A stretch of 33,367 nucleotides of DNA from an uncultured Acidobacteriia bacterium (lineage in GTDB: Bacteria > Acidobacteriota > Terriglobia > Bryobacterales > Bryobacteraceae), in assembly GCA_903923395.1 (NCBI GenBank), contig CAIXXM010000012.1:1-33367 (forward strand). The letters run 5' to 3'. The notes beneath the pieces were generated by a model that saw only the letters and a program-made list of their open reading frames with translations, was not told the DNA's origin and did no database searches. A program made the translations under genes and the position numbers. The number at the start of each line of letters is the position of its first letter. Within the stretch, counting starts at the first letter, position 1. This document shows positions 8,616-17,043 of this stretch, one piece after another.

Positions 8616-9647
8616 TTAGCGATCCCGCCGTGGCCCGGCTGCGGGAAATGCCCGGTTGGAAAGAAACTCGCCGATCTTCGACAGCAACTCATCCACATTC
8701 CCGGCGGAACGAAGTGAAAACATCGTCCAGGAAGCACTGATGGGAATCATGACGTCCCTGTCTTTCACCCGGATCGAGTGTTCGATCCTTGTGTTGGCAA
8801 TTTTGTTGATTTCGCTGGCCATATGGGTTTCGGGCAGGCGATTCTCCAACATGCCGACAAAGTAGGGTCCCCGCCAGCGGAACAGTCTGTCCTCCGGTTG
8901 CAGGAAGCGTCCCACGTGCTCGCTGAAGACGCGCATCATCTGGTCCCCGGCACGAAAGCCAAAGCGCAGGTTCACGCTTTCAATGCGGTCCACCGCGAAG
9001 AGTACGAGGTAGGCCTCCACTCCCGCGTCCCAGGCCGTGATGATGGCTTTCGCCGCGCATTCCGCATTGGGCAGGCCTGTAACCGGATCCAGTGCCGAGG
9101 ATTCCAGGATGGCGCGGACGTCAGGGTGCCCGGCGACCGAAGTAATGTCTGATCGCAGCATGCTCAATTGCAACTGTTGGCGCTTGGTCTCTTCGCAGAG
9201 ATTGTTGAGGGATTGCGCCAGCTTCTCCTTCAATTGCCGCAGTTCATTCAGCTTGAAGGCATTCGCAAAATCCGCACCAATCGCGGAAAGGTTCCGGGTG
9301 CAATCCGCCCCGCCATTCGCCACGCGCAACAGCGCCTGCGTCATCAATGTGAGGATGTTCTGTGTTTCCTGCCGTTGCTCGGCAATACTGCGTTCCACGG
9401 CGGCGTTGTGCCGTTCGAGGGAATGAATTGCCGCGCCTGCCGTCAGGAAGAGCGTCTCTTCATCCTCGGCCGTGGTCAATTGCTGGCGAAGCTTGCGGAT
9501 CGTATTCTGGAACTCGCAAAACTCTCCTTCGTCATGCTTGTAGGAGTGCATGGCCAGCCCCTGCATCAACATTGCAGTGACCCTTTCCAGGGCCTTGCTC
9601 TTCTGTTCCGGGCGTGCAGTTTGCAGGTATGAACCGATGGAAATCAT
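8616..9647 (-). CDS. GGDEF-domain protein with a degenerate active site
   Basis: The 343-residue protein has a long, mostly helical N-terminal half rich in Glu/Gln/Arg (about residues 1-180, likely coiled coil). A diguanylate-cyclase-fold domain follows, beginning LDPVTGLPN and continuing VDRIESVNLRFGFRAGDQMMRVFSEHV. Where the catalytic GG[DE]EF should follow RW, it reads RWRGPYFVGML. The metal- and GTP-binding signature is therefore missing, and the domain is probably not a cyclase. It could be a c-di-GMP/GTP-sensing or protein-interaction module. There is no transmembrane segment. The ATG at 9647 has GGAAAG just upstream. Confidence 0.85.
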   Translation of the reverse strand: MISIGSYLQTARPEQKSKALERVTAMLMQGLAMHSYKHDEGEFCEFQNTIRKLRQQLTTAEDEETLFLTAGAAIHSLERHNAAVERSIAEQRQETQNILTLMTQALLRVANGGADCTRNLSAIGADFANAFKLNELRQLKEKLAQSLNNLCEETKRQQLQLSMLRSDITSVAGHPDVRAILESSALDPVTGLPNAECAAKAIITAWDAGVEAYLVLFAVDRIESVNLRFGFRAGDQMMRVFSEHVGRFLQPEDRLFRWRGPYFVGMLENRLPETHMASEINKIANTRIEHSIRVKDRDVMIPISASWTMFSLRSAGNVDELLSKIGEFLSNRAFPAAGPRRDR

Positions 9648-9713
9648 GTTTCTTTCCGCCGCAACCGCGGCTCTGGTTTACTATCGGCTGAGCGGCACCG
9701 TTCCTGTAGAGCC

Positions 9714-9733
9714 CTTGGGGGAATATTCCCAAG
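9714..9733. promoter_or_regulatory. Palindromic operator-like site
   Basis: CTTGGGGGAATATTCCCAAG in the 110-base gap between the divergent GGDEF and Fe-S oxidoreductase genes is a nearly symmetric inverted repeat (TTGGG/CCCAA around AATATT). It lies 25 bases before the ATG at 9758, a place for a repressor or for a hairpin in the leader. Confidence 0.3.
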
Positions 9734-9757
9734 TGTTAGATTTCTAAGTAGTCCCCC

Positions 9758-11608
9758 ATGCCCTTCAGCCTGCCCGAAAAGCTGCTCCTCGCTCTTGTTC
9801 TTTGCCTCTCTGCCGCAGGCTTTTTCCGCCGCTTCCTGCCGGTCTTGAAGATCATACGGGAGTCGAAATCCGACCCTGGCTTCCGCCTCACCAGCTGGCC
9901 GCGCCGCATCTCCCGCTTCATTTGGGAAGTGCTGCTGCAAGGCAAGGTGATTCAGCAGCGCTGGGTGGCAGGCACCGCACATGCCTTTGTGTTCTGGGGT
10001 TTCCTCGCGTTCGGCTTGATCACCACCAACCATATTCTGCTCGGTTTCGGTCTGCCGCTGTTCAGCAGGGAATCCGGCTTCGGACAGTTCTACTACGGCT
10101 TCGTTGCGTTGTGGGCCGTCGCCGTCGCGGTTTCTATTGCCTACCTGGCGGCGCGCCGGTTTCTTGAACAGCCCAAGTGGCTGGGCAAGGTCTCGTATGA
10201 ATCGGGCATCATTGCGGGACTGATCTTCCTGCTCATGGTCACCTTTCTGGCCGCTCTGGTTTACCCGGAAGAGACGCTGGCGGGAAAGGCCATCTGGTGG
10301 GTACACACGCTCGCCCTGGCCGTCTTCATGCCGCTGATTCCCCACACCAAGCACCTGCATCTGGTGTTGAGTCCGGCAACCGTCCTGCTCATGCGCGAAG
10401 GCTTCAGCGATATCCCCAAGCTGGCTGGCGATGAGGATTTCGGGCTGGTCACGGGCAAAGATCTCACGTGGGTGGATTCCCTGCAGGCGTTCTCCTGCGT
10501 GGAATGCGGCCGCTGCACCGAACACTGCCCGGCCTACAACACCGGCAAGGTGCTGAACCCGAAAGAGATCATCCTCGGCATGCGGACCTACCTGAAGCAG
10601 GAAGGCCCCGCTTCAGAGAAACTCCTGCTCGATGGCTACATCTCTGAAGAAGCCGCGTTCCAGTGCACCACGTGCGGTTCCTGCGAGTTCCAGTGTCCGG
10701 TCGGGATTCAGCATCTGCCGCAGATCATCGGGTTGCGCCGCGGCGCGGTGAACATCGGTGCCTGGGAGGATGAGTTCGGCACCAAGCTGTTCCTCAAGAT
10801 GGAGAAGAACGGCAACTCCCTCGGCATGGCTGCCAGTGAGCGCACCAAGTTCATCAGCAAGAGCGAACTGCCGATCTACGATGGCACCCAGGAATATTGC
10901 CTCTGGCTGGGATGCATGGGAGCCTATGACCCCGCCGGCAGGGAAACGATCCTCGCGCTGGTCAAGATTCTGCGCCACCTCAACATCACCTTCGGCGTGT
11001 TGAAGAAAGAGAAATGCAACGGCGACCCCGCGCGCCGCCTCGGCAATGATCTGCTATTCACTTCGCTCGCTGAAGAAGGCCTCAAAAATCTGGAAGCCAA
11101 CAAGGTCGAAAAGATTCTGAGCATCTGCCCGCATTGCGTCCGCACCATGGCCGTGGACTGGCAGGAGGCCGGGCGCACGGTCGAAATCGTGCACCACACG
11201 GAACTTCTCGCGAAGCATCAGTTGGAACTGCCCGTGATGGATGAAACCCGCCGCGAAAAGGTGGTTTATCACGACCCCTGCTATCTGGGCCGTTACCGCG
11301 GTGTTTATGAAGAGCCGCGGCAGTTGCTAAACCGCACTTCGGATCTGGTGGAAGCGCCGCGTCACAAAGAGCGGTCGTTCTGCTGCGGTGCCGGCGGTGG
11401 ACAGATGTTCCTTGGGGAAGAGCAGGGTTCGCGCGTGAACGTGGCCCGCGCGCAGGAACTGGCTGCCACCGGAGCCGAAACCGTGGCTGCCGCCTGCCCG
11501 TTCTGCGCGTCTATGTTCCGGGATGCGCTGCAGACCACAAGCGCGACTCCGCCCAAGCTTCTGGATATCGCACAAATTGTGGCGGCCAGTCTGGAGAGTC
11601 CGAAGTAG
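9758..11608 (+). CDS. Membrane-bound Fe-S oxidoreductase (NarI-like + HdrD-like), ETF:quinone oxidoreductase type
   Basis: The likely role is passing electrons between electron-transfer flavoprotein and the quinone pool. The 616-residue protein has a NarI-like N-terminal membrane region of about 225 residues with several spans and candidate haem-ligating histidines. Two [4Fe-4S] motifs follow: CVECGRCTEHCP (from Cys247) and CTTCGSCEFQCP (from Cys303). Then come the two CCG-domain repeats seen in heterodisulfide reductase HdrD: LGCMGAYDPAGRE, CPHC, HDPCYLGRYRG, FCCGAGGG and CPFC. This architecture is known from acidobacterial and delta-proteobacterial ETF-linked oxidoreductases. No etfAB genes lie next to it here. 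ATG 9758 has little ribosome-site signal. Confidence 0.88.
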   Translation: MPFSLPEKLLLALVLCLSAAGFFRRFLPVLKIIRESKSDPGFRLTSWPRRISRFIWEVLLQGKVIQQRWVAGTAHAFVFWGFLAFGLITTNHILLGFGLPLFSRESGFGQFYYGFVALWAVAVAVSIAYLAARRFLEQPKWLGKVSYESGIIAGLIFLLMVTFLAALVYPEETLAGKAIWWVHTLALAVFMPLIPHTKHLHLVLSPATVLLMREGFSDIPKLAGDEDFGLVTGKDLTWVDSLQAFSCVECGRCTEHCPAYNTGKVLNPKEIILGMRTYLKQEGPASEKLLLDGYISEEAAFQCTTCGSCEFQCPVGIQHLPQIIGLRRGAVNIGAWEDEFGTKLFLKMEKNGNSLGMAASERTKFISKSELPIYDGTQEYCLWLGCMGAYDPAGRETILALVKILRHLNITFGVLKKEKCNGDPARRLGNDLLFTSLAEEGLKNLEANKVEKILSICPHCVRTMAVDWQEAGRTVEIVHHTELLAKHQLELPVMDETRREKVVYHDPCYLGRYRGVYEEPRQLLNRTSDLVEAPRHKERSFCCGAGGGQMFLGEEQGSRVNVARAQELAATGAETVAAACPFCASMFRDALQTTSATPPKLLDIAQIVAASLESPK

Positions 11609-11622
11609 CGGCTGCGCCTGGC

Positions 11623-11940
11623 TCAGGCAACCTTCTTGCTGCGCTTGAGCGGCACGAAACGGATCTCGACCCGCTGATTGAGCGCCGCTGCAATGCGCCG
11701 GAGCATGGCCAGGGAATGCCCTTCATAACCGGCATCTTCCAGGCGGCAGATCACGGCGCCGTTGTGCCGATCAGCTTTGCCAGTTGCGCTTGCGTGTAAC
11801 CGGCTTTGGTGCGGAGTTCGTAGATCTTGCGCGCGATTGCGTCTTCCGCGCGCGCTTCTTCCAGGCATTATTGTGCTTCCGGGTTTCCTGCGAAATAGCG
11901 GTTGTAGATGATTTCCACTGCGTATAGAGTTTTCACCCGC
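11623..11940 (-). pseudogene. XRE/HigA-type antitoxin, inactivated
   Basis: Leftwards from about 11940 the frame reads VKTLYAVEIIYNRYFAGNPE, hits TAA at 11868-11870, and continues in frame as EEARAEDAIARKIYELRTKA plus GYTQAQLAKLIGTTA. A one-base loss near 11757 shifts the frame, after which it resumes as VICRLEDAGYEGHSLAMLRR and ends QRVEIRFVPLKRSKKVA at 11623. This is the complete helix-turn-helix of a HigA-like antitoxin (Q-x-x-LA-x-LIG recognition region, then SRLEDADYEGHSL-type helix) split by a stop and a frameshift. Confidence 0.75.
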
Positions 11941-11950
11941 TTTTTTGCCG

Positions 11951-12028
11951 TCACTTGGTGCTTTTCAAGAACGGACACTTCCCATCCGCCTCACAGTACA
12001 GGATGACTTTCGTCTTCGGAATCCGCTC
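11951..12028 (-). pseudogene. Remnant of the cognate HigB/RelE-like toxin (N-terminal scrap)
   Basis: A short frame reads TKVILYCEADGKCPFLKSTK before a stop at 11951. It resembles the first strand and loop of HigB-like toxins that sit upstream of such antitoxins, where a KVxLYxExDGxxPFLxWL pattern is usual. The remaining roughly 80 residues are absent, since the antitoxin relic begins about 10 bases later, so the middle has been deleted. The short match makes this tentative. The rest of the 11609-12073 gap shows nothing else. Confidence 0.4.
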
Positions 12029-12073
12029 TCAGCTTATTCGCATTTTTGCGAAATCGCAATGCCGCCCGGCACC

Positions 12074-12937
12074 TCAAAACAACACCGATGGCAGCCACGC
12101 TCCGGCCGGTTCGTTATACAGCCCGGCACTCATCAAATTCATGGGCTGCGTGATCCGCAATCCGTTCTGCAGGCACCAGCGGAATAATTCGCTATTCCGC
12201 GTGGGCACCAGAATCCCGGGTCCGCCGAAGGACTCCACTGACGCAAGCAGCGCCTGCAAATCCAAATTCGTTTCCGCCACGGAGTGACCGAAAAAGGCCA
12301 GATCGGAACTGTACGCCGTCACGTTTCCGCCCCGCACGGTAACCCGCGCCGTACCTTGCCGGATTCCTGCCTCCACTTCCAAGCCACGCGCGAAACCATG
12401 GACCCGGCGACAGAGCGCATTGCAGGCTTCCACGTCGCCGCTGGTTGCTGGCCTCACCAGGCAGCCCTCCACGGTGCGCTGCAAGGTCCTGCCCTGCATG
12501 CACGCCAGCGGCTCTCTCACAGCAAAACTCAACTTGGTGTAGAGCGATAGTGTCCGGTTGTGGAACCCGGCCTGCACCAACCGGATTCCAGCAGCGCCCT
12601 GCGCGCAGGCCCGCTCCATCACGGCCTCCATCAGCCGGTGTCCCACCCGCCGGTTTTGTACCGCGGGGTCCACACTGATGGGGCCGACGCCCGAAATCAC
12701 GCCGCTTTCATAGAGGCAATTGCTGCCCACGATTCTGCCATCCAGCTCCGCCACAACGGCATAAAACCCCGGTGTGCGAAACATCATGCCGAGCAGGCCC
12801 GTGGTTGCTTCCGGCCCGGGAAAATCACAGGGAAAGTTGTGCTCACGGCTGATTGCCGCGAATGCCTCATAACAGACCGCCCCGCAAGCTTCCGCGTCGG
12901 CCGGCAGCGCGGTACGGATGTGTAATGTTTCCCCCAT
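12074..12937 (-). CDS. GNAT-family N-acetyltransferase, two-domain
   Basis: The enzyme acetylates an unknown acceptor with acetyl-CoA. The 287-residue length is about twice one GNAT domain. The N-terminal domain (about 5-140) has HIRTALPADAEAC, strand AVVAELDGRIVGSNCLY and the acetyl-CoA loop VDPAVQNRRVGHRLMEAV (Q/RxxGxG/A type). The second half (from about 158, CLVRPATSGDVEACNALCRR) looks like a degenerate second GNAT domain. The ATG at 12937 shares one base with the stop of the deaminase gene (TGATG) and is preceded by GGAGGAGGATT, an excellent ribosome site. The two genes are therefore co-transcribed and coupled. Confidence 0.85.
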   Translation of the reverse strand: MGETLHIRTALPADAEACGAVCYEAFAAISREHNFPCDFPGPEATTGLLGMMFRTPGFYAVVAELDGRIVGSNCLYESGVISGVGPISVDPAVQNRRVGHRLMEAVMERACAQGAAGIRLVQAGFHNRTLSLYTKLSFAVREPLACMQGRTLQRTVEGCLVRPATSGDVEACNALCRRVHGFARGLEVEAGIRQGTARVTVRGGNVTAYSSDLAFFGHSVAETNLDLQALLASVESFGGPGILVPTRNSELFRWCLQNGLRITQPMNLMSAGLYNEPAGAWLPSVLF

Positions 12938-13839
12938 CAGAATCCTCCTCCAAACCTGTATTTCCAGGCATTTTCCGCGATTCCAGCCAACTCAGCATCC
13001 GAGAACCCAAACCGGTCCTTCGCCAGTGCGAACTCACCGGCCAGCGTGCACTCAAAAATCCCCGGATCATCCGTATTCAAAGTAATCGGCACCCCCGCAT
13101 CATAGAGTTTCCGCACCGGATGCGCTTCCAGGCCCGAAACAGCCCCGGTCCGCACGTTGCTCGTGATGCAAACTTCCAGCGGGATATTTCGCCCTCGCAA
13201 CTCCCGCAACAATTCCGCGTCATCCGCAGCGCGTATGCCGTGCCCGATCCTTTCGGCGCCAATGGCCAGAGCCTGCCGGATGGAATCGGGACCATCCGTC
13301 TCCCCGGCGTGCGCCGTCAGCCGCAACCCGGCATCACGCGCCCACGCATAGGCTTCCCGGAACTGTGCCGCCGGACCACCCACTTCAGAGCCGCCAATCC
13401 CGAAGGAAATCGCACCGTCGCCCACATACGCAGCCGCCAATTTCGCCACTTCCATCACATGCTCCGCGCCAAACTGGCGGATCGCATCCAGGTTCCAGTG
13501 GATCTCGACAGCGCTCTCCCGCTGCGCCGCCCGCACCTCCCGCCAAACCTCCGCGAAATCGAAGCCGAGCCACAGCACCACGCCCGCGGCCAGAGTCACC
13601 TCGGCATACGCGATATCCTGCGCGGTCAGTTGCGCCAGCATCCTGCGCGTGATCAGGCCATAGTCCGCCGGGGTGCGCAAACGCTGCGCGATGAACTTGA
13701 AACACTGCAGGAACCCGCCGAAATCCGAGTAGCCCCACGCGGCGTCAATCTCTGCCCGTGAGGCCGCTGGATCCAGAATTTGCAGCGTCTCCCGGTCGAC
13801 AGTCCCTTCCAGATGCAGGTGAAGTTCGGCTTTGGCCAT
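12937..13839 (-). CDS. Adenosine deaminase-family hydrolase
   Basis: It should deaminate an adenosine-type nucleoside (adenosine, adenine or aminodeoxyfutalosine; the exact substrate is not visible). The 300-residue product starts MAKAELHLHLEGT, with zinc ligands His7 and His9. The other conserved elements are TAHAGETDG (His177, Glu180), GHGIRAADD (His200) and TLNTDDPGIF (Asp257/Asp258). It is slightly shorter than typical adenosine deaminases, which matches the bacterial adenine or aminodeoxyfutalosine branches. The ATG at 13839 is preferred; an earlier ATG in frame (13896) would overlap glgB. It is the first gene of a pair with the GNAT gene. Confidence 0.9.
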   Translation of the reverse strand: MAKAELHLHLEGTVDRETLQILDPAASRAEIDAAWGYSDFGGFLQCFKFIAQRLRTPADYGLITRRMLAQLTAQDIAYAEVTLAAGVVLWLGFDFAEVWREVRAAQRESAVEIHWNLDAIRQFGAEHVMEVAKLAAAYVGDGAISFGIGGSEVGGPAAQFREAYAWARDAGLRLTAHAGETDGPDSIRQALAIGAERIGHGIRAADDAELLRELRGRNIPLEVCITSNVRTGAVSGLEAHPVRKLYDAGVPITLNTDDPGIFECTLAGEFALAKDRFGFSDAELAGIAENAWKYRFGGGF

Positions 13840-13854
13840 ATAATCGAAGTTCTC

Positions 13855-16029
13855 ATGACTGCTGCTGAAATGGAAGCGATCGTACAGGGTGTCCATGGTG
13901 ATGCCTTCGCTGTTCTGGGGCCGCACCTGGTGGATGCGGCGGAAGATGGAACGGCCTGGGAGGTGCGCGCCTTTCTGCCGCAGGCGAAAAATGCCTGGCT
14001 ATTGCTCGACGGCACCCGCACGCCCATGCTCAAGAAGCACCGCGAAGGCTTCTTTGTGGCGGAGCAAACAGAAGAGCCAGGGCACTATCAAATCGAGATC
14101 GAACTCTGGGAGGGCAGCCTTGCCCTGCTGGAGGACCCCTACCGCTTCGGCACCATCATCACCGACTTCGACCTTCACCTGCATGCGGAAGGCACCTTGT
14201 ACGAGGCGTGGAAGTCGCTGGGTTCGCATCTGGCTGCGCTTGACGGTGTCCCTGGTGCCCGCTTCGCCGTTTGGGCCCCCAATGCCGCCTGCGTTTCTGT
14301 TGTGGGAGATTTTAACGAGTGGGATCCCCGCCGCCACCCGATGCGTCTTCGGAACTCCGGCGTGTGGGAACTCTTCATCCCTGGTGTCGGCGCCGGGCAG
14401 GCCTATAAGTATCAAGTGCGTTCCCGGCTGGGCGGCTACACGCAACAGAAGTTTGACCCCTACGCTTTCGGCAGTGAAGTGCCGCCGCGTTCGGCTTCCA
14501 TCGTGACGGATCTCGCCGCCTATGAATGGCAGGACGGGGAGTGGATGGGGGCGCGCGCCGAATCACAGCCGCTGAAGTCGGCTTACTCGGTTTATGAAGT
14601 GCATCTGGAATCGTGGATGCGCGGTCCCGGTGGTGCCCCGCTGACTTACCAGCAGATGTCCGCCAAGCTGGTGGAGTATGTGAAGCGCCTGGGTTACACC
14701 CACATCGAGTTACTGCCAGTTACAGAGCACCCTTACTCGGGCAGCTGGGGTTATCAGGTGGTGGGTTACTTTGCCCCTACTTCGCGCTTCGGCACACCAC
14801 TGGAGTTCAAGGCTTTCATCGATACCTGCCACCGCAACGGCATCGGCGTCATCATGGACTGGGTTCCCGCCCATTTCCCCAAGGATGCCCACGGTCTCGC
14901 TTTCTTCGACGGCACTGCGCTCTACGAACACGCCGACCCCCGCATCGGTGAGCACAAAGAGTGGGGCACGCTGATCTTTAACTTCGGCCGCAATGAGGTG
15001 AAGCAGTTCCTGATCTCCAGTGCTCTGTTTTGGCTGAAGGAGTATCACATCGATGGCCTGCGTGTGGACGCCGTCGCTTCGATGTTGTATCTGGATTACT
15101 CGCGGAAACCCGGCGAGTGGTTGCCGAATAAGTTCGGCGGCCGCCATAACCTGGAGGCGATTGACTTCCTCCGCCGCTTCAACGAACTTGCGCACGAAGT
15201 GCCCGGGGCGGTAACTATTGCCGAGGAATCGACTTCTTTCGCCGGCGTCTCAAGACCCGTCTACGCCAATGGTCTCGGCTTCACCATGAAGTGGAACATG
15301 GGCTGGATGCATGACATGCTGGATTACTTCGCGACGGACCCCATCTACCGCCGCTTTCGCCACACGCAGATTACGTTCAGCCTGCTCTACGCCTTCACGG
15401 AAAACTTCCTGCTGCCGATTTCGCACGACGAAGTGGTTTACGGCAAGCGTTCTCTATTGGCGAAGATGCCAGGGGATGAATGGCAGAAGTTCGCGAATGT
15501 CAGGGCCTTCCTTGCGTATATGTACACGCACCCCGGCAAGAAACTTCTCTTCATGGGCAGTGAGATCGGCGATTACGGCGAATGGAACTCCGCCGCCGGT
15601 GTCCCCTGGCAGATTCTCCAATTCCCCATGCATGCGGCGTTGCAGCGCTTCGTCGTGGAGCTTAATCGTATCTACCGCGAGCAACCGGCGCTCTACGAAG
15701 TCGATTTCGAGCACAACGGATTCGAGTGGATTGATTTCTCTGACGTGGAGAAATCTATCATCTCTTTCCTGCGCCGCGGAAATGATAGTCATGACGAACT
15801 GGTGATTGTTTGTAACTTCACCCCTGTCCCGAGATATGACTATGAAATCGGCGTTCCTTCCGCTGGTTACTACCGCGAAGTGCTCAACAGTGATGCCCGC
15901 GACTTTGGGGGCAGCGGTATGGGGAACAATGGCGGAGTTACTGCCCATGAGTTACCCCGCCACAACCGCCCGGCTTCGATCCGCATCACCCTGCCGCCGC
16001 TTGGTGTGTTGATTTTCCGGCGTTCGTGA
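13855..16029 (+). CDS. glgB: 1,4-alpha-glucan (glycogen) branching enzyme
   Basis: GlgB cuts alpha-1,4 glucan chains and re-attaches them as alpha-1,6 branches. The 724-residue protein has the N1/CBM48-type N-terminus (GDAFAVLGPHLVD, then ARFAVWAPNAACVSVVGDFN) and a GH13 barrel. The catalytic residues are visible: Asp405 (GLRVDAVASM), Glu457/458 (TIAEEST) and Asp525 (ISHDEVV). The YSGSWGYQVVGYFAP and LLFMGSEIGDYGEWN segments are also diagnostic, and the C-terminal all-beta domain is present. ATG 13855 lies only 15 bases from the start of the divergent deaminase gene; ATG 13870 is an alternative. No other glycogen genes are in the window. Confidence 0.96.
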   Translation: MTAAEMEAIVQGVHGDAFAVLGPHLVDAAEDGTAWEVRAFLPQAKNAWLLLDGTRTPMLKKHREGFFVAEQTEEPGHYQIEIELWEGSLALLEDPYRFGTIITDFDLHLHAEGTLYEAWKSLGSHLAALDGVPGARFAVWAPNAACVSVVGDFNEWDPRRHPMRLRNSGVWELFIPGVGAGQAYKYQVRSRLGGYTQQKFDPYAFGSEVPPRSASIVTDLAAYEWQDGEWMGARAESQPLKSAYSVYEVHLESWMRGPGGAPLTYQQMSAKLVEYVKRLGYTHIELLPVTEHPYSGSWGYQVVGYFAPTSRFGTPLEFKAFIDTCHRNGIGVIMDWVPAHFPKDAHGLAFFDGTALYEHADPRIGEHKEWGTLIFNFGRNEVKQFLISSALFWLKEYHIDGLRVDAVASMLYLDYSRKPGEWLPNKFGGRHNLEAIDFLRRFNELAHEVPGAVTIAEESTSFAGVSRPVYANGLGFTMKWNMGWMHDMLDYFATDPIYRRFRHTQITFSLLYAFTENFLLPISHDEVVYGKRSLLAKMPGDEWQKFANVRAFLAYMYTHPGKKLLFMGSEIGDYGEWNSAAGVPWQILQFPMHAALQRFVVELNRIYREQPALYEVDFEHNGFEWIDFSDVEKSIISFLRRGNDSHDELVIVCNFTPVPRYDYEIGVPSAGYYREVLNSDARDFGGSGMGNNGGVTAHELPRHNRPASIRITLPPLGVLIFRRS

Positions 16030-16150
16030 ATGCGGCCTGAACGCCGCATGAAAGTCTCTCCATCTTAGAGAGTCCTTCACTAACACAGGGTTTGGCAGAT
16101 CGGAAGGCCTGAAAAGAAGAAAACAAGGCCCTCCGGAAAAGAGAACTGCC

Positions 16151-16453
16151 ATGAAACGCAACGCTGTTCGAAACATGATTCTTGCTGTCGCCGCACTGGG
16201 GCTCGCGCAGGGCTCTTTGTTCGCAGCCGATGGTTATTGGGGCCGCTGCAATGACCGCCGCGACCTCCGCAGCGACTACGCCCGCGTCGAGCGCCAAACC
16301 GCTGACATCCGCCATGACGAATACCTCCGCCATGAGGCACTGGAACATGGCAACTACGGCTACGCCAGCCGCCTGCAGTCTGACATCAACCGCGACCGCA
16401 ACGCCCGCGCCGCCCAGGAACGCGACATCCGCCACGACCGCCGCGACCGTTAA
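16151..16453 (+). CDS. Small exported charged protein
   Basis: I do not recognise a family. The 100-residue precursor has a clear signal peptide (MKRNAVRNMILAVAALGLAQ, cleavage likely after SLFA-A). The mature part is very rich in Arg, Asp, His and Tyr (DRRDLRSDYARVERQTADIR), with repeated 'DIRHD' (three occurrences, the last reading DIRHDRRDR at the end). It would be helical and strongly charged, possibly a periplasmic or metal/DNA-contacting protein. The ATG 16151 is preceded by GGAAAAGAGA. It ends just before the 16472 palindrome. Confidence 0.75.
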   Translation: MKRNAVRNMILAVAALGLAQGSLFAADGYWGRCNDRRDLRSDYARVERQTADIRHDEYLRHEALEHGNYGYASRLQSDINRDRNARAAQERDIRHDRRDR

Positions 16454-16471
16454 TCGCGGGCAGTACGGAAT

Positions 16472-16508
16472 CCATAAAGAATCGGTGCCTGGCACCGATT
16501 CTTTATGG
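16472..16508. repeat. Perfect palindrome (REP-like), 18-bp arms
   Basis: CCATAAAGAATCGGTGCC at 16472-16489 is the exact reverse complement of 16491-16508, with a single T between. The core is GGTGCCTGGCACC. A hairpin this perfect between two genes, without a T tract on either side, is more like a dispersed REP-type element than a terminator. It lies 19 bases after the stop of the small exported protein gene. Confidence 0.85.
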
Positions 16509-16559
16509 GTGCTTTATTGTGTTGCCGCCCAACCAGCGACATCCGGCATGCCAGCCTCT

Positions 16560-16565
16560 TATACT
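16560..16565 (+). promoter_or_regulatory. -10 box with leaderless spacing to the 16572 gene
   Basis: TATACT, a one-mismatch -10 consensus, ends 6 bases before ATG 16572. A start site at the usual distance would fall on the A of the ATG. There is no ribosome site upstream of this ATG. Confidence 0.5.
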
Positions 16566-16571
16566 TTTCCT

Positions 16572-17036
16572 ATGCCTCGCTTGGCCCCGCTGTTCATGGT
16601 TGCGCTGGTCGTTGCCATCGGACTGTGGCTTTCCCAAGGCCTCACGCACAAGCTTCGGTTTCCTTCCCCCTCGAAACGCAGCCGGATCGTACTTGAGCAG
16701 CAGTATCCGGATCTGGACGTCTATCTCATTTCCGGTTGGTCAAAGACCTTGCTGGTTCACCACCGCGAGGACCCCGTGCTGGATTTCGCAACCGTCTACT
16801 GGACTCCCGATGAATCAGTGGCAGCAATCCTGCTGCATTCCACTTGGGGGCAGACCTCCCTCGCCTGCGATGTTCGGAGCGGACATGTTTTACCCTCAGA
16901 TACCCTCTCCCCGAAAATTGCCGCCCAGATCACTGCGGAATATCACTTAGCTCCTGGCTCAGACCCACTCCGATGGGCTGCCGATCTGAACTCGGGTGCG
17001 AGGTTTCGCTTCTCTTCCACTCATCGTTGGAAGTGA
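16572..17036 (+). CDS. Membrane-anchored hypothetical protein
   Basis: A 154-residue protein of unknown function. An N-terminal hydrophobic segment (APLFMVALVVAIGLWLSQGL, about residues 5-24) would anchor it, with a soluble domain outside. The remainder alternates strands and loops (DLDVYLISGWSKTLLVHHRE, VLDFATVYWTPDESVAAILL) and ends with RFRFSSTHRWK. No catalytic motif is evident. The start ATG 16572 was chosen because the anchor begins there; the frame is open further upstream but overlaps the palindrome and the exported protein. It converges with fabF-like, with 7 bases between stops. Confidence 0.65.
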   Translation: MPRLAPLFMVALVVAIGLWLSQGLTHKLRFPSPSKRSRIVLEQQYPDLDVYLISGWSKTLLVHHREDPVLDFATVYWTPDESVAAILLHSTWGQTSLACDVRSGHVLPSDTLSPKIAAQITAEYHLAPGSDPLRWAADLNSGARFRFSSTHRWK

Positions 17037-17043
17037 CTGGAGC

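Noticed and set aside
16040-16080. CTCTC/GAGAG hairpin after glgB
   Set aside because: Short stem, no T tract; too weak to call a terminator.
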